Source: Streptomyces sp. ISL-43
GTDB taxonomy: Bacteria > Actinomycetota > Actinomycetes > Streptomycetales > Streptomycetaceae
Length of the DNA stretch: 64,000 bases
NCBI RefSeq assembly: GCF_018614195.1
Contig: NZ_JAGGOT010000008.1
Coordinates: forward strand, 118,762 to 182,761
Direction of reading: 5' to 3'
Both the position numbers and the translations under genes were made by a program. Shown here one piece after another: positions 1 through 8,557 of the stretch. Within the stretch, counting starts at the first letter, position 1, and the number at the start of each line of letters is the position of its first letter. A model generated the notes under the pieces. The model made no database searches and was not told the DNA's origin. It saw only the letters and a list, made by a program, of their open reading frames with translations.

Positions 1-1268
1 TGGGCGCGCGCCAGCAGGGCTCCGGTCATCCGCCCGTAGTCGTCGATCTGCTCGACGGCCAGCGCCGCCGGGTCCACGCTGCCCTTGCGGTTGCGGAACT
101 GGCGGACCTGGAAGGGCCGCCCCTCCACCGTCGTCCAGCCCAGCAGGATGTCGGAGACCACCTGCATCCGCTTCTGCCCGGCCACCACCCGACGGCCTTC
201 GTGCTCCTCCGGCGCGGAGACGAAGCCGAGCCCGGGCAGGTACGGCAGCAGCACCGAGGGCCGGGCCTCCTTCACCTGGAGGACCAGCGCCTCGCCCCGG
301 TGATCCAGCAGCAGCACCACGTAGGAGCGGGTGCCGACGCTGCCGGTCCCCACCACCCGGAAGGCCACGTCGTGGATCGCGTACCGGGCCAGCAGCGGCT
401 GCCGGTCCCCCTGGAGCGTCTCCAGGTACGGGCCCAGCGCGGCCGCCACGGCCGCCGCCTCCCCGTCCCCGACCCGGCGCAGCACCGGCAGCGCGTCCAC
501 GAAGGCCCGGCCCCCGTCGGGCGTCGCCTCGGTGGACTTGGCGGCGAACCGGGCGGAGGTGTTGTTGCGGGCCTTCTCGGAGACCCGCTCCAGCGTGCCC
601 AGCAGGTCCCGGGCGTCGGTGTGCGAGACGAGTTCCTCGTCCGCGATGGCGTTCCAGGCGTCCAGGGCCGGCAGTTTGGCCAGCAGCCGCATGGTGCGGC
701 GGTAGGCGCCGGCGGCGTCGAGCGCGGCCGCGCGGCAGGTGTCCTCGTCCGCGCCGGCCACCCGGCCGGCCAGCACCAGCGAGGTGGCCAGCCGCTTGAG
801 GTCCCACTCCCACGGGCCGAAGACGGTTTCGTCGAAGTCGTTGAGGTCGATGACGAGCCGGCCGCGCGCGTCCCCGTACAGGCCGAAGTTGGCCGCGTGG
901 GCGTCGCCGCAGATCTGCGCGCCGACCCCGGTCACCGGGCCTCCGGAGAGGTCGTGCGCCATCAGCCCGGCCGCACCGCGCAGGAACGCGAAGGGGTTGG
1001 CGGCCATCCGGCCGACCCGTATCGGCGTCAGCTCGGCGACCCGGCCGACATTGGACTCCTCCACCGCCCGCACCGCGTCGAGACGGTCGGCCGGGGCCTC
1101 GAAACGCGCGTGCGCCGCCCGGGGCACGCGCGTGCGCAGCGCCTTGCCGGCCTCCCTGGGCGAACCCTTCGCCGGCCCCGCGGCGAGGCGCGGCGCGAAC
1201 CCCGCGACCTCCGGGATCCGTTGCCGCGACCGCGGTGCCACCACGCGCTGTTCCGGTACCGCCTTCAT
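1..1268 (-). CDS. DUF2252 domain protein (3' end cut by window edge)
   Basis: The minus-strand frame is open from the ATG at 1268 to the window edge, giving 422 codons; the C-terminus is missing. The start has an AGGGGG ribosome site just upstream, and the next upstream ATG in this area runs into a stop. Motifs typical of the DUF2252 family are visible: 'QICGDAHAANFG' followed by 'DLNDFDET' and 'WEWDLKRLA', which resemble the catalytic and metal-binding loops of aminoglycoside-phosphotransferase-like folds. The biochemical role of DUF2252 proteins is not established. It is divergent from nothing nearby and is separated from the two-component genes by about 80 bp. Family assignment is by motif recognition only. 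Confidence 0.8.
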   Translation of the reverse strand, partial: MKAVPEQRVVAPRSRQRIPEVAGFAPRLAAGPAKGSPREAGKALRTRVPRAAHARFEAPADRLDAVRAVEESNVGRVAELTPIRVGRMAANPFAFLRGAAGLMAHDLSGGPVTGVGAQICGDAHAANFGLYGDARGRLVIDLNDFDETVFGPWEWDLKRLATSLVLAGRVAGADEDTCRAAALDAAGAYRRTMRLLAKLPALDAWNAIADEELVSHTDARDLLGTLERVSEKARNNTSARFAAKSTEATPDGGRAFVDALPVLRRVGDGEAAAVAAALGPYLETLQGDRQPLLARYAIHDVAFRVVGTGSVGTRSYVVLLLDHRGEALVLQVKEARPSVLLPYLPGLGFVSAPEEHEGRRVVAGQKRMQVVSDILLGWTTVEGRPFQVRQFRNRKGSVDPAALAVEQIDDYGRMTGALLARA

Positions 1269-1347
1269 GCGTTCCGCCCCCTGATCGCCATCGGTTCGGC
1301 CCAGACCGTACTAGGGCTGCGACCGCCACGGCTCACCGGGCAACGGC

Positions 1348-2007
1348 TCAGAGCCCGGCGTCCCTGGCCAGCAGGGCCGCCTGCACCCGGTTCTCGCACT
1401 CCAGCTTCGCCAGGATCCGGCTCACGTACGTCTTCACCGTCGCCTCGCTCATGTGCAGCCGCCGCCCCGCGTCCGCGTTGGAGAGCCCCTCGCCCAGCAG
1501 GGCCAGTACGCCGCGCTCGCGCTCGCTCAGCTCGGACACCCGGCGCCGGGCCTCCTCGGCGCGGCCCGTGGACCGGCCGGACGCCAGCTGGTCCACCACG
1601 TGCCGGGTCGCCGCCGGAGACAGGTACGCGTCCCCCGCCGCGGCCGCCCGTACCGCGCCGATCAGCTCGCCGGGCGCGGAGTCCTTCAGCAGGAATCCCG
1701 CGCCGCCGCCGCTCAGCGCGCGCAGCACGTTCTCCTTCTCCCCGAAGGTGGTCAGGATCAGCGCCCGCACCTGGGGCACCGCCCGCCCGAGCTCGGCCAG
1801 CGCCGTCAGCCCGTCCATGACGGGCATCTGGATGTCCAGCAGCACCACGTCCGGTCCGTGTGCGCGGGCCAGCTCCACCGCCTCCCGGCCGTTCGCCGCC
1901 TCCGCGACGACCTCGATGTCCGCGGCCGAGGTCAGGATCATCCTGATCCCGGCCCGGATCAGCGGCTCGTCGTCAGCGATCACCACGCGGATCACCTGCG
2001 CTGTCAC
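1348..2007 (-). CDS. NarL/FixJ-type response regulator
   Basis: A 219-aa two-domain response regulator. The receiver domain has the acidic pair D12-D13, phospho-acceptor D58 in 'VVLLDIQMP', the Thr of 'ALILTTFG' and the Lys of 'FLLKDSAP'. The C-terminal LuxR-type helix-turn-helix reads 'LSERERGVLALLGEGLSN' through 'SEATVKTYVSRI'. I chose the GTG at 2007 because it follows an AGGAGC ribosome site that overlaps the TAG stop of the upstream sensor kinase, so the two genes are translationally linked. Targets are unknown; this pair is probably ordinary core chromosome. Confidence 0.92.
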   Translation of the reverse strand: MTAQVIRVVIADDEPLIRAGIRMILTSAADIEVVAEAANGREAVELARAHGPDVVLLDIQMPVMDGLTALAELGRAVPQVRALILTTFGEKENVLRALSGGGAGFLLKDSAPGELIGAVRAAAAGDAYLSPAATRHVVDQLASGRSTGRAEEARRRVSELSERERGVLALLGEGLSNADAGRRLHMSEATVKTYVSRILAKLECENRVQAALLARDAGL

Positions 2008-2015
2008 CCGTGCTC

Positions 2016-3725
2016 CTACTGCTTGGCCTGGTACGCCTGCTTCTCGACGAGCTTGCCGTCCTTGAAGCAGAACCGGAAAACACTGTCGCTGCCCAGGTCG
2101 GAATCGTCGTCCGCGAGCAGGGCCAGACACGCGGCGCCCTGCGGACGCGGCGGCCCCTTCCGGTCGAGCCCCTCGGTCAGAATGCTGTCCCCGCTGGGCA
2201 GCCGCGAACGCACCGCGTCCTCCGCCTCGCCCACGTGGATGCCCTCGTACTCGGCCCGGCTGAGCATCGCGTCGCCCACCGAACCCACGAGCAGCGCCAC
2301 CGCGGCCCCGATGACGATCAGCAGCACCACCACGGCCGCGACCGCGATCCCGCAGCCCAGTGCCACGCCCCCGGACCGGCCGCTGCGGGTCAGCAGCTTC
2401 CGGTCGACCGCGGCCCAGTCGATCGGCTCCGAGCCGTCGGCCGGCGTCCGGGCCCGCAGCTGCTGTCCGAAGTCGTCGGCGACCTCGCCCGACACCGTCT
2501 GCGAAATCCCGGTCTCCTGCGCCCCGGCCGGCTCGGTCCCGTACGGGAGCACCCCCGCGACCCGGAAGCCGCCGCCCTCGGCGGCCCCCGCGTAGACCAT
2601 GCCGCCGACCAGCCGGGCCCGTTCGCGCAGCCCCGTCAGCCCCTGCCCGCCGGACACCACCTCGCCGGCGCCCGGGCCGGCCGCCGGGCCGTTGGCGATC
2701 TCCACCACCAGCGAGTCGTCCTCGTACCGCAGTTCCACGGTGATCGGCGCGCCCGGAGCGTGCTTGTAGGCGTTGGTCAGCGCCTCCTGAGCGATCCGGT
2801 ACGCCGCGTGGTCGCACGCCGCGACCAGCGGCCTGGGCCGGCCCGCGGTCGTGAGCCGTACGTCGGTCCCCGCGCTCCGCGCCGCCTCCACGATCCCGGC
2901 GATCCCCGCCACCCCGCGCGCGGCCGGCTGCGCCTCCTCCACCGGCTGCGGCCCCTCCACCCCGTCCCGCAGGATGCCGACGACCTCGCGCAGCTCGTGC
3001 ATGGCCGCGACCGAGGCCTGCCGCAGTACGCCCACCGCCTCGCGCTGCCGGTCGGTCAGCACGGGATCGACCTCCAGCGCACCGGTGTGCACCGAGATCA
3101 GCGCGAGCTGGTGGCCGAGGCTGTCGTGCATGTCCTGGGCGATGCGCTGGCGTTCGCGCAGCCGGGCCTGCCCGGCGACCATCGCCCGCTCGCGCAGCAG
3201 CTGGGCGTTGCGCTCCTGGAGGGCGCGCAGCAGCGTATTGCGCTGGGACCAGTAGCGGCTGGCCAGACCGGGCATGACCACCGTGGCCAGGAACATCAGC
3301 GCACCGAAGACGACGATCAGCACCGGCCGCCCCTGCGACCACTCCTTGACCACGTTGAGGGCGACCGCGGCGACGAAGGCGACGGTGAAGGCGCCGAGCG
3401 CCCGCCCGACGCCCACGATGCGCCGCCCCGCCGACCAGCCGAGCGGGATCGCCACGAGGAACGCCCCAGGCAGGTACACGCCCACCGCCGAGCCCACCAC
3501 CAGCGTGAACACCGGCAGCCGCCGCCGCAGCAGGGTGAGGGCCACCACGGCCACGACGCTGGCCAGCATCCGCGCCGCGGAGCCCTTGTCGAGCTCCTCG
3601 ACCCCCAGCCCGAGCAGTGCGAGGACCCCGGCCAACGCCAGGTCCCCGGCCAGCATCCGGCGCGTCCAGGGCTCGGGCCCCTTCAGCCAGTCCCAACCCG
3701 CACGCGTCCTCGCCGTCACATCCAC
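2016..3725 (-). CDS. Two-component sensor histidine kinase with extra C-terminal membrane-anchored domain
   Basis: A 569-aa membrane kinase, the partner of the response regulator that follows 8 bp downstream. The N-terminal third has about five hydrophobic segments; the HisKA_3 dimerisation helix reads 'RIAQDMHDSLGHQLALIS' (phospho-acceptor H200), and the HATPase domain has 'EALTNAYKHAPG' and 'GGQGLTGLRERARLVGG'. Unusually the protein continues: a further strongly hydrophobic segment ('VALGCGIAVAAVVVLLIVIG') is followed by about 80 residues with two Cys in 'ACLALLADDDS...FRFCFKDGKL', which should be outside the cell if the topology is conventional. Start: GTG at 3725 with AGGG eight bases upstream; GTG 3719 is the alternative. 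Function of the extra domain is unknown. Confidence 0.88.
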   Translation of the reverse strand: MDVTARTRAGWDWLKGPEPWTRRMLAGDLALAGVLALLGLGVEELDKGSAARMLASVVAVVALTLLRRRLPVFTLVVGSAVGVYLPGAFLVAIPLGWSAGRRIVGVGRALGAFTVAFVAAVALNVVKEWSQGRPVLIVVFGALMFLATVVMPGLASRYWSQRNTLLRALQERNAQLLRERAMVAGQARLRERQRIAQDMHDSLGHQLALISVHTGALEVDPVLTDRQREAVGVLRQASVAAMHELREVVGILRDGVEGPQPVEEAQPAARGVAGIAGIVEAARSAGTDVRLTTAGRPRPLVAACDHAAYRIAQEALTNAYKHAPGAPITVELRYEDDSLVVEIANGPAAGPGAGEVVSGGQGLTGLRERARLVGGMVYAGAAEGGGFRVAGVLPYGTEPAGAQETGISQTVSGEVADDFGQQLRARTPADGSEPIDWAAVDRKLLTRSGRSGGVALGCGIAVAAVVVLLIVIGAAVALLVGSVGDAMLSRAEYEGIHVGEAEDAVRSRLPSGDSILTEGLDRKGPPRPQGAACLALLADDDSDLGSDSVFRFCFKDGKLVEKQAYQAKQ

Positions 3726-3767
3726 CCGACCGACCCTAGACACCGCGGTCCGCCCCGGGCTGCTCTC

Positions 3768-3792
3768 TTTCGTCGCGCCCCACGCGACGAAA
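3768..3792. repeat. Perfect inverted repeat between sensor kinase and island
   Basis: TTTCGTCGCG and CGCGACGAAA form a 10-bp perfect stem with a 5-nt loop, upstream of the minus-strand sensor kinase. The same TTTCGTC core recurs at 3912 and, inverted, at 3932, and again at 26280 and 26303 beside tRNA-Leu. It could be a regulatory hairpin or part of the recombination site region; sequence alone does not separate these. Confidence 0.6.
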
Positions 3793-3878
3793 GTCGGACG
3801 GCCCACCTCCACCCCCACGGGTGTTTGCGGCCCGGCCTTCCGAGGGATGCGTCACCAGAGCACGCGCCGGAACAACGC

Positions 3879-3939
3879 GAAACGGCCGCCATCGCTTTCG
3901 CGATGACGACCGTTTCGTCAAGTGGAGCACCGACGAAAC
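3879..3939. repeat. Left boundary repeat of genomic island (putative attL)
   Basis: An imperfect hairpin, GAAACGGCCGCCATCGC - TTTC - GCGATGACGACCGTTTC, followed by a second GTTTCGTC/GACGAAAC inverted pair. The 19 bases 3901-3919 (CGATGACGACCGTTTCGTC) are identical to 26269-26287 next to tRNA-Leu, and the match extends with mismatches across about 43 bases of the hairpin. Everything between the two copies is accessory, everything outside is core, so the pair is best read as the direct repeats left by integration of an element. That is inference; the repeat identity is seen directly. Confidence 0.65.
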
Positions 3940-4066
3940 CCCTTGACCAGCAACGCCAGCCCCATCCCTGACCTGCGCTTCCCACGCTGATGTAGATCGT
4001 TTCCCGCCGAATGCCGTCCCTCACATCGGTGCCCGCGCACAGATGCTGGTAGCACGCCACGCCGTC

Positions 4067-4088
4067 GGCCATGACAAATGTCATGGCC
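4067..4088. promoter_or_regulatory. Perfect inverted repeat operator upstream of ABC/two-component operon
   Basis: GGCCATGACA - AA - TGTCATGGCC, ten perfectly paired bases per arm with a 2-bp spacer, centred about 86 bp upstream of the ABC ATPase start. The core ATGACA-N2-TGTCAT resembles sites bound by dimeric NarL/LuxR-type response regulators, one of which is encoded at the end of the same operon (7284-7898). Autoregulation through this site is an inference. Confidence 0.6.
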
Positions 4089-4163
4089 CAGCAGTGCGTT
4101 TCCAACAAAGATCGATTACGTCTGGTACTGCCCTGCCTTGGGCTGCCTCGGAACAATGGAACC

Positions 4164-5138
4164 ATGCGATCTCACCGCCCAACAGAGCAAGACGACAACG
4201 TCATCATCGACGCGCGTGATGCGCGCAGGACGTACGGGGCGGGCAGCAGGTCTGCGTACGAGGCCGTTCGTGGCGTAACCCTGCAGGTACAGAGAGGAGA
4301 GGTCTTCGCGCTCCTTGGGACCAACGGAGCCGGGAAGACCTCGACTGTCGAGCTACTAGAAGGGCTGGCACGACCCTCTGCCGGGCGGGTACGGGTCCTT
4401 GGGCATGACCCGTTCACCGAGCGCACTAGGGTTCGCGCGCGGACTGGGGTGATGCTTCAATCCGGAGGCTTCCCCGGAGAACTGACCGTGGCCGAGGTCA
4501 CGCGTTTCTGGGCTCAGTGCAGTTCTGGCGCGCGCGCGGTGTCCGAGGTCCTCGACTTGGTCGGATTGACAGACCGGAGTGGGGTCCGTGTCAAGCAGTT
4601 GTCCGGCGGGGAGGCGAGGCGGCTGGATCTCGGGCTGGCGGTGATTGGACGGCCGGAGGTGCTGTTCCTCGACGAGCCCACGACCGGGATGGATCCTGAG
4701 GGGCGTCGGGACACATGGCGAGTTGTGAGGCAGCTGCGGGAGGAACATACAACCGTGCTGCTGACCACGCACTACCTGGAAGAAGCTGAGGAACTCGCCG
4801 ACCGTCTGGCGATCATGCAACACGGTCGGGTTGTCGCCGGAGGAACGCCGGCGGAGGTGATTGCCGCCCATCCTTCTCGCATCCGCTTCGAGCTTCCGCA
4901 CGGCTGGGACTCCGAGAGTCTGCCGCCGCTTCCTGGTACGACCCACCGTGAGACGACCGGGCCGAGCATCACTGTCCACACGACGAGCCTTCAGGCCGCC
5001 TTGAATCGGCTCCTCTCCTGGGCTGATGACGGCCAAATCACCCTGGAGCGGTTGGACGCAAGGTCCGCGTCACTGGAGCAGGCATTCCTGACCCTGACCT
5101 CTGCATCGAGGACCGATCTTGCGGAGAGTCACTCATGA
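4164..5138 (+). CDS. ABC transporter ATP-binding protein
   Basis: A 324-aa ATPase of the drug/antibiotic-export (ABC-2) class. Walker A 'GTNGAGKTS' at residues 52-60, signature 'LSGGEARRLDLGLAV', Walker B 'VLFLDEPTTG' and the switch 'LTTHYLEEAEELADR' are all intact, followed by a C-terminal extension of about 90 residues typical of exporters. The ATG at 4164 is preferred because upstream in-frame starts sit inside the operator region. Its stop overlaps the permease start (ATGA). Likely exports, or gives immunity to, the peptide made by the neighbouring RiPP genes; that link rests on position only. Confidence 0.92.
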   Translation: MRSHRPTEQDDNVIIDARDARRTYGAGSRSAYEAVRGVTLQVQRGEVFALLGTNGAGKTSTVELLEGLARPSAGRVRVLGHDPFTERTRVRARTGVMLQSGGFPGELTVAEVTRFWAQCSSGARAVSEVLDLVGLTDRSGVRVKQLSGGEARRLDLGLAVIGRPEVLFLDEPTTGMDPEGRRDTWRVVRQLREEHTTVLLTTHYLEEAEELADRLAIMQHGRVVAGGTPAEVIAAHPSRIRFELPHGWDSESLPPLPGTTHRETTGPSITVHTTSLQAALNRLLSWADDGQITLERLDARSASLEQAFLTLTSASRTDLAESHS

Positions 5139-5962
5139 CCAACCCCATGCATGCTGCATTCGTTGGCAGGGGTGCCCGCATGACGGCCCTGGCCCAAGCG
5201 GAAATGATCATGTTGGCGCGGAACAGGAGTGCGCTTGTTGCCGCACTAGTACTGCCGCTCGGGTCGTTGTGGCTCTTACATTCCGCCACCCCGTCGTCGT
5301 TCAACGTGGGCCAACACGAGACCGTTGAAGCCGGAGGAGTGCTCGCAACGGGCACGATCGGCATGGTATTCCTCTTCGTCGTCTACTCCACCTTGGTCAA
5401 CGCGTACGTTGCCCGCCGCGAGGGGATGGTGCTCAAGCGCCTGCAAACCGGTGAGCTCACCGATGGCGAGATCTTGGCGGGAACGGCTTTACCCGCCGCA
5501 GGACTGGCATTGGGACAATGTGCGGTGGTAATCGGCATCGGGATCACCGTCCTGGACCTACCGGTCCCGGCGAACGCCGTCGTACTGCTGATCGGCGTGC
5601 TTTCGGGGACAGTGCTGGCGGCAGCGCTCGCAGCCTGCTCCTCGGTCCTGACCCGGACGGTGGAGATGGCCCAATTGACCACGATGCCGGTGCTCCTGGC
5701 ATCCATGGCCGGCTCCGGGCTGGTATTCCCCCTCGCCGCCATGCCCGCGTGGCTGGCAGATGTGTGCCGCCTGCTGCCGCTGACACCGTCCATGGAGATG
5801 GTACGCATCGGATGGCTCGGCGTTGTGGGCGCCGGTACCAGCAGTCAAACGGGGACCGGTGTGTGGAGCATGGCGCTTCCCCAGATCGGCGGCGCCGTGC
5901 TGTGGACGGCCGCAGCGGTGTGGGCTGCCCGACGCTGGTTTCGCTGGGAATCACGCAAATGA
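5135..5962 (+). CDS. ABC-2 type transporter permease (TTA codon)
   Basis: A 275-aa membrane protein with roughly six hydrophobic segments and the layout of ABC-2 permeases: a cytoplasmic N-terminus, a first membrane helix near residue 35-50, and helices near residues 80, 115, 145, 180 and 250. It is translationally coupled to the ATPase by a 4-base overlap and to the following kinase by another. Codon 48 (5276-5278) is TTA, the rare leucine codon read by the bldA tRNA in Streptomyces, which would tie transporter synthesis to development. Surrounding codon use is less GC-extreme than in the core genes, consistent with transfer. Confidence 0.88.
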   Translation: MTNPMHAAFVGRGARMTALAQAEMIMLARNRSALVAALVLPLGSLWLLHSATPSSFNVGQHETVEAGGVLATGTIGMVFLFVVYSTLVNAYVARREGMVLKRLQTGELTDGEILAGTALPAAGLALGQCAVVIGIGITVLDLPVPANAVVLLIGVLSGTVLAAALAACSSVLTRTVEMAQLTTMPVLLASMAGSGLVFPLAAMPAWLADVCRLLPLTPSMEMVRIGWLGVVGAGTSSQTGTGVWSMALPQIGGAVLWTAAAVWAARRWFRWESRK

Positions 5963-7287
5963 CCTTGGACGCCTCAAGCCGGAGGCTTGACACGAGGTGG
6001 TCAAGGCCCTTGCGGTCACTAGGGAGGGACCATACGGGCCGGGAGCTAAGGGGTCGATATCACCACAGTGGCCCAGAGCGGTTCGAGCTCTATACGCGCC
6101 TGTCGCTCTATCTTCTGTCACTCCTTGAGCCGGTGCTCGTCACAATTTGGCTCATAACCGCTCCCTTGTCGCCGGGAGCGAAGGTGATCTGGCCGGTTGT
6201 GACCGGCGGAGTCCTGCACACAGCCCTATGCCTGGGTCTGCTTCGCGTGGGACTCAGAGACGGCGCGTCGCACCGCGCGTGGGATTGGCCCTGGGTGGGA
6301 TCCGCCGTGGCTACGAGCCTGGCGGCGGCTGTCGGCATGCTGACACTGCACTCGTCTGTCGGTTCGGGCACTGCTGAACTACTGGTGGCCGGCGCGATCG
6401 TCTTCTTTGCCGGCCCACTCATGATTGCGTGGCCTGTCAAGGAATCGCTGGCCCTGCTTCTGGCGTTGTCGGTTTGCCTTGTGATAGTTGCCAATGGGAT
6501 GAACGTTCCTCGCGGGTTCGTGGCGAACGCTGCCCTGGACACTCTTTTGGGTGTCTTGGCATTCGGCGTTACCTACCGATTTTCGGCATGGGCTCTGGGT
6601 GTCGTACGTGAGCTCCGACGCACCCGGGAAATTCAGGCTCAGCTGGCGGTTGCCGAGGAACGGCTCAGATTCGCCCGGGATCTGCACGATGTATTGGGTC
6701 GCAACCTTACAGTGATCGCCCTGAAGAGCGAACTGGCCGCGGCTCTGACCAAAATGGGCAAGCCATCGGCGGCTGCACAAATGGCGGAAATCCAACTCAT
6801 TGCCCGAGACTCCCAGGACGAGATGCGGGCCGTGATCCGGGGATATCGGAACATGAACCTTAATACCGAACTGGAGGGCGCGCGCGCAGTCCTGCGAGCT
6901 GCGGGCATAGATTGTCTTATCGAAGTCGAGATCGAATCTCAAGGCGACCTCGATCAGGAAACTCAGATGGCACTTGCTTGGGTGGTTCGCGAAGGAACCA
7001 CAAATGTACTTCGGCACAGTGACGCGAAGGTCTGCAGCCTACGATTTTCCTCATCGGGCGAAACGGTCACGCTCATGGTTGAGAATGACGGCGTGGACAA
7101 GACTGCGATGCCCGACTTCAGCAGGGCCGGTCTTGTCGGCCTGCGCGAACGGCTGGACACCCTCGGTGGCAGTCTGCAAACGGCAGCGACGGCCAATGGC
7201 CGATTCACTCTTTCCGTTCACCTCCCGAAGACCTCACGTAAGAAGAACGTCCAGGTTCCGAACCGGCTCAGGGTGGGATCATCATGA
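5959..7287 (+). CDS. NarL-family sensor histidine kinase
   Basis: A 442-aa kinase starting at an ATG that overlaps the permease stop (ATGA). After a basic N-terminus there are about five to six membrane segments (residues 50-210), then a HisKA_3 helix 'RLRFARDLHDVLGRNLTVIA' with phospho-acceptor H243, and a HATPase_c domain with 'VVREGTTNVLRHSDA' and 'GLVGLRERLDTLGGS'. This resembles DesK-type kinases that sense the membrane state or an exported compound. It forms one transcription unit with the transporter and the response regulator, an arrangement common for self-resistance sensing. Confidence 0.9.
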   Translation: MTLDASSRRLDTRWSRPLRSLGRDHTGRELRGRYHHSGPERFELYTRLSLYLLSLLEPVLVTIWLITAPLSPGAKVIWPVVTGGVLHTALCLGLLRVGLRDGASHRAWDWPWVGSAVATSLAAAVGMLTLHSSVGSGTAELLVAGAIVFFAGPLMIAWPVKESLALLLALSVCLVIVANGMNVPRGFVANAALDTLLGVLAFGVTYRFSAWALGVVRELRRTREIQAQLAVAEERLRFARDLHDVLGRNLTVIALKSELAAALTKMGKPSAAAQMAEIQLIARDSQDEMRAVIRGYRNMNLNTELEGARAVLRAAGIDCLIEVEIESQGDLDQETQMALAWVVREGTTNVLRHSDAKVCSLRFSSSGETVTLMVENDGVDKTAMPDFSRAGLVGLRERLDTLGGSLQTAATANGRFTLSVHLPKTSRKKNVQVPNRLRVGSS

Positions 7288-7898
7288 AGAATCAGATTCG
7301 GGTTCTGCTCGCTGATGACGAGCACCTCATTCGCGGCGCCTTGGCCACATTGTTGGGACTCAATGACGATCTCATCGTGGTGGCCGAGGCATCGACGGGG
7401 CCAGAAGCAGTGGCCATGGGCCAGCAGCATCGGCCCGATGTCGCCGTCCTCGATATGCAGATGCCGGGTCTCGACGGTCTCGCCGTCGCACAGTCGCTCC
7501 GCATTGATGTGCCGACTTGCCGAACAATGATCGTGACCAGTTTCGGCCGACCCGGCCACCTCAAGCGTGCACTGGAGGCAGGTGTCCGCGGATTCCTACC
7601 CAAAACCGTTTCCGCATCCGATCTGGCTGACATCATCCGCACGGTTCACGCTGGCAGGCGCTACATCGCGTCGGAGATTGCGGCTGACGCGATCAGCGCA
7701 GGGAACAGTCCGCTGACCCCTCGCGAAGCTGACGTACTCAGCTTCGCAGCCGATGGTGCGTCGATCGCAGAGATCGCCAAACGCGCCGGCCTCTCAGCGG
7801 GAACTGTTCGAAACTACATCTCCTCGGCTGTCAACAAACTCGGGGCGGAGAACCGACATTCCGCAGCGAGATCAGCGCAAGACCGTGGCTGGATTTAA
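7284..7898 (+). CDS. NarL-type response regulator
   Basis: A 204-aa regulator coupled to the kinase by a 4-base overlap. The receiver has 'LADDEHLIRGA', phospho-acceptor D57 in 'VAVLDMQMPG' and 'FLPKTVSASD'. The LuxR-type DNA-binding domain reads 'LTPREADVLSFAADG' to 'SAGTVRNYISSAVNKLG'. It is the natural candidate to bind the inverted repeat at 4067-4088 and so to control the transporter operon; whether it also controls the peptide genes is open. Confidence 0.9.
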   Translation: MKNQIRVLLADDEHLIRGALATLLGLNDDLIVVAEASTGPEAVAMGQQHRPDVAVLDMQMPGLDGLAVAQSLRIDVPTCRTMIVTSFGRPGHLKRALEAGVRGFLPKTVSASDLADIIRTVHAGRRYIASEIAADAISAGNSPLTPREADVLSFAADGASIAEIAKRAGLSAGTVRNYISSAVNKLGAENRHSAARSAQDRGWI

Positions 7899-7935
7899 CG
7901 GGTTGCCAGACCCCGCAGAAAAACAGATGATCACT

Positions 7936-8008
7936 GTTGGAAGATTCGACATCCGCACGCCCTCTTACGCCGCATCCCGGCGTTGACGTGCGGATCTAAA
8001 ATTCCAAC
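7936..8008. promoter_or_regulatory. Nested inverted repeats between response regulator and HTH gene
   Basis: GTTGGAA (7936-7942) pairs with TTCCAAC (8002-8008), and inside them ATCCGCACG (7951-7959) pairs with CGTGCGGAT (7987-7995). The structure fills most of the 125-bp gap. It may be a terminator for the two-component operon, an operator for the next operon, or both; the outer TTCCAAC element also occurs upstream of the transporter and the precursor gene. Confidence 0.5.
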
Positions 8009-8023
8009 GGGGGTTGAAAGACC

Positions 8024-8557
8024 ATGGGAAGACCGGAGTCTCACATAGATCCAGCGGAGGGCCCGCTGCAGCGCTTCGCCTATGACTTGCGAACCTTGAG
8101 GAAGCACGCGGGAAGTCCGTCCTACAGAGCACTATCCAGCCTGGCCAACTACTCGGGAACGTCACTTTCGGAAGCGGCTCGCGGGGTCAACCTTCCAAGC
8201 TTGGAGGTGACTTTGGCCTATGTGAACGCGTGCGATGGTGACACCGCCTTCTGGTCTCAGTACTGGCAAGAGACCGAGGCGTCGTTGTCCAAGACCAGCA
8301 CATCTGGCATCGAACGTCAGTCACCCCAGGAACCTGACTGTTCTGCAGAGGCGGGAACCGGCCATACACCCATGCCCCAGCGGCCGGGTTGGCGCCTTGG
8401 GGGCCACTTTGCGGTGGCCTTGCCCACACTCGCCGCGCTGGCCGGAGTGGCGGGAGTGACCGGGCTCATTCGACGGAAGCCGGAAGCGGTGATGACCGTC
8501 GTGGCCAGCAGTTGTCTCGCCTCAGGTTTCTTACTCGGGAGGACTCTCAATGACTGA
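8024..8557 (+). CDS. HTH protein with C-terminal membrane segments
   Basis: A 177-aa protein. Residues 10-75 ('LRTLRKHAGSPSYRALSSLA' to 'PSLEVTLAYVNACDGD') look like an XRE-type helix-turn-helix of the kind often annotated in Streptomyces regulators. A polar linker follows, then two hydrophobic stretches near residues 130-145 and 155-170, suggesting membrane tethering. GGGGG precedes the ATG. It overlaps the next gene by 8 bases. Probably a local regulator of the RiPP operon; no direct evidence for its target. Confidence 0.7.
   Translation: MGRPESHIDPAEGPLQRFAYDLRTLRKHAGSPSYRALSSLANYSGTSLSEAARGVNLPSLEVTLAYVNACDGDTAFWSQYWQETEASLSKTSTSGIERQSPQEPDCSAEAGTGHTPMPQRPGWRLGGHFAVALPTLAALAGVAGVTGLIRRKPEAVMTVVASSCLASGFLLGRTLND

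Larger units (their letters stand above)
3726..4163. other. 438-bp gene-free junction between core and island
   Basis: No convincing coding sequence lies here. It holds the 3768-3792 hairpin, the 3879-3939 boundary repeat, a perfect inverted repeat at 4067-4088 and a TTCCAACAA element at 4100-4108, both upstream of the ABC transporter operon. Short open frames crossing the region lack ribosome sites and recognisable similarity. Confidence 0.7.
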
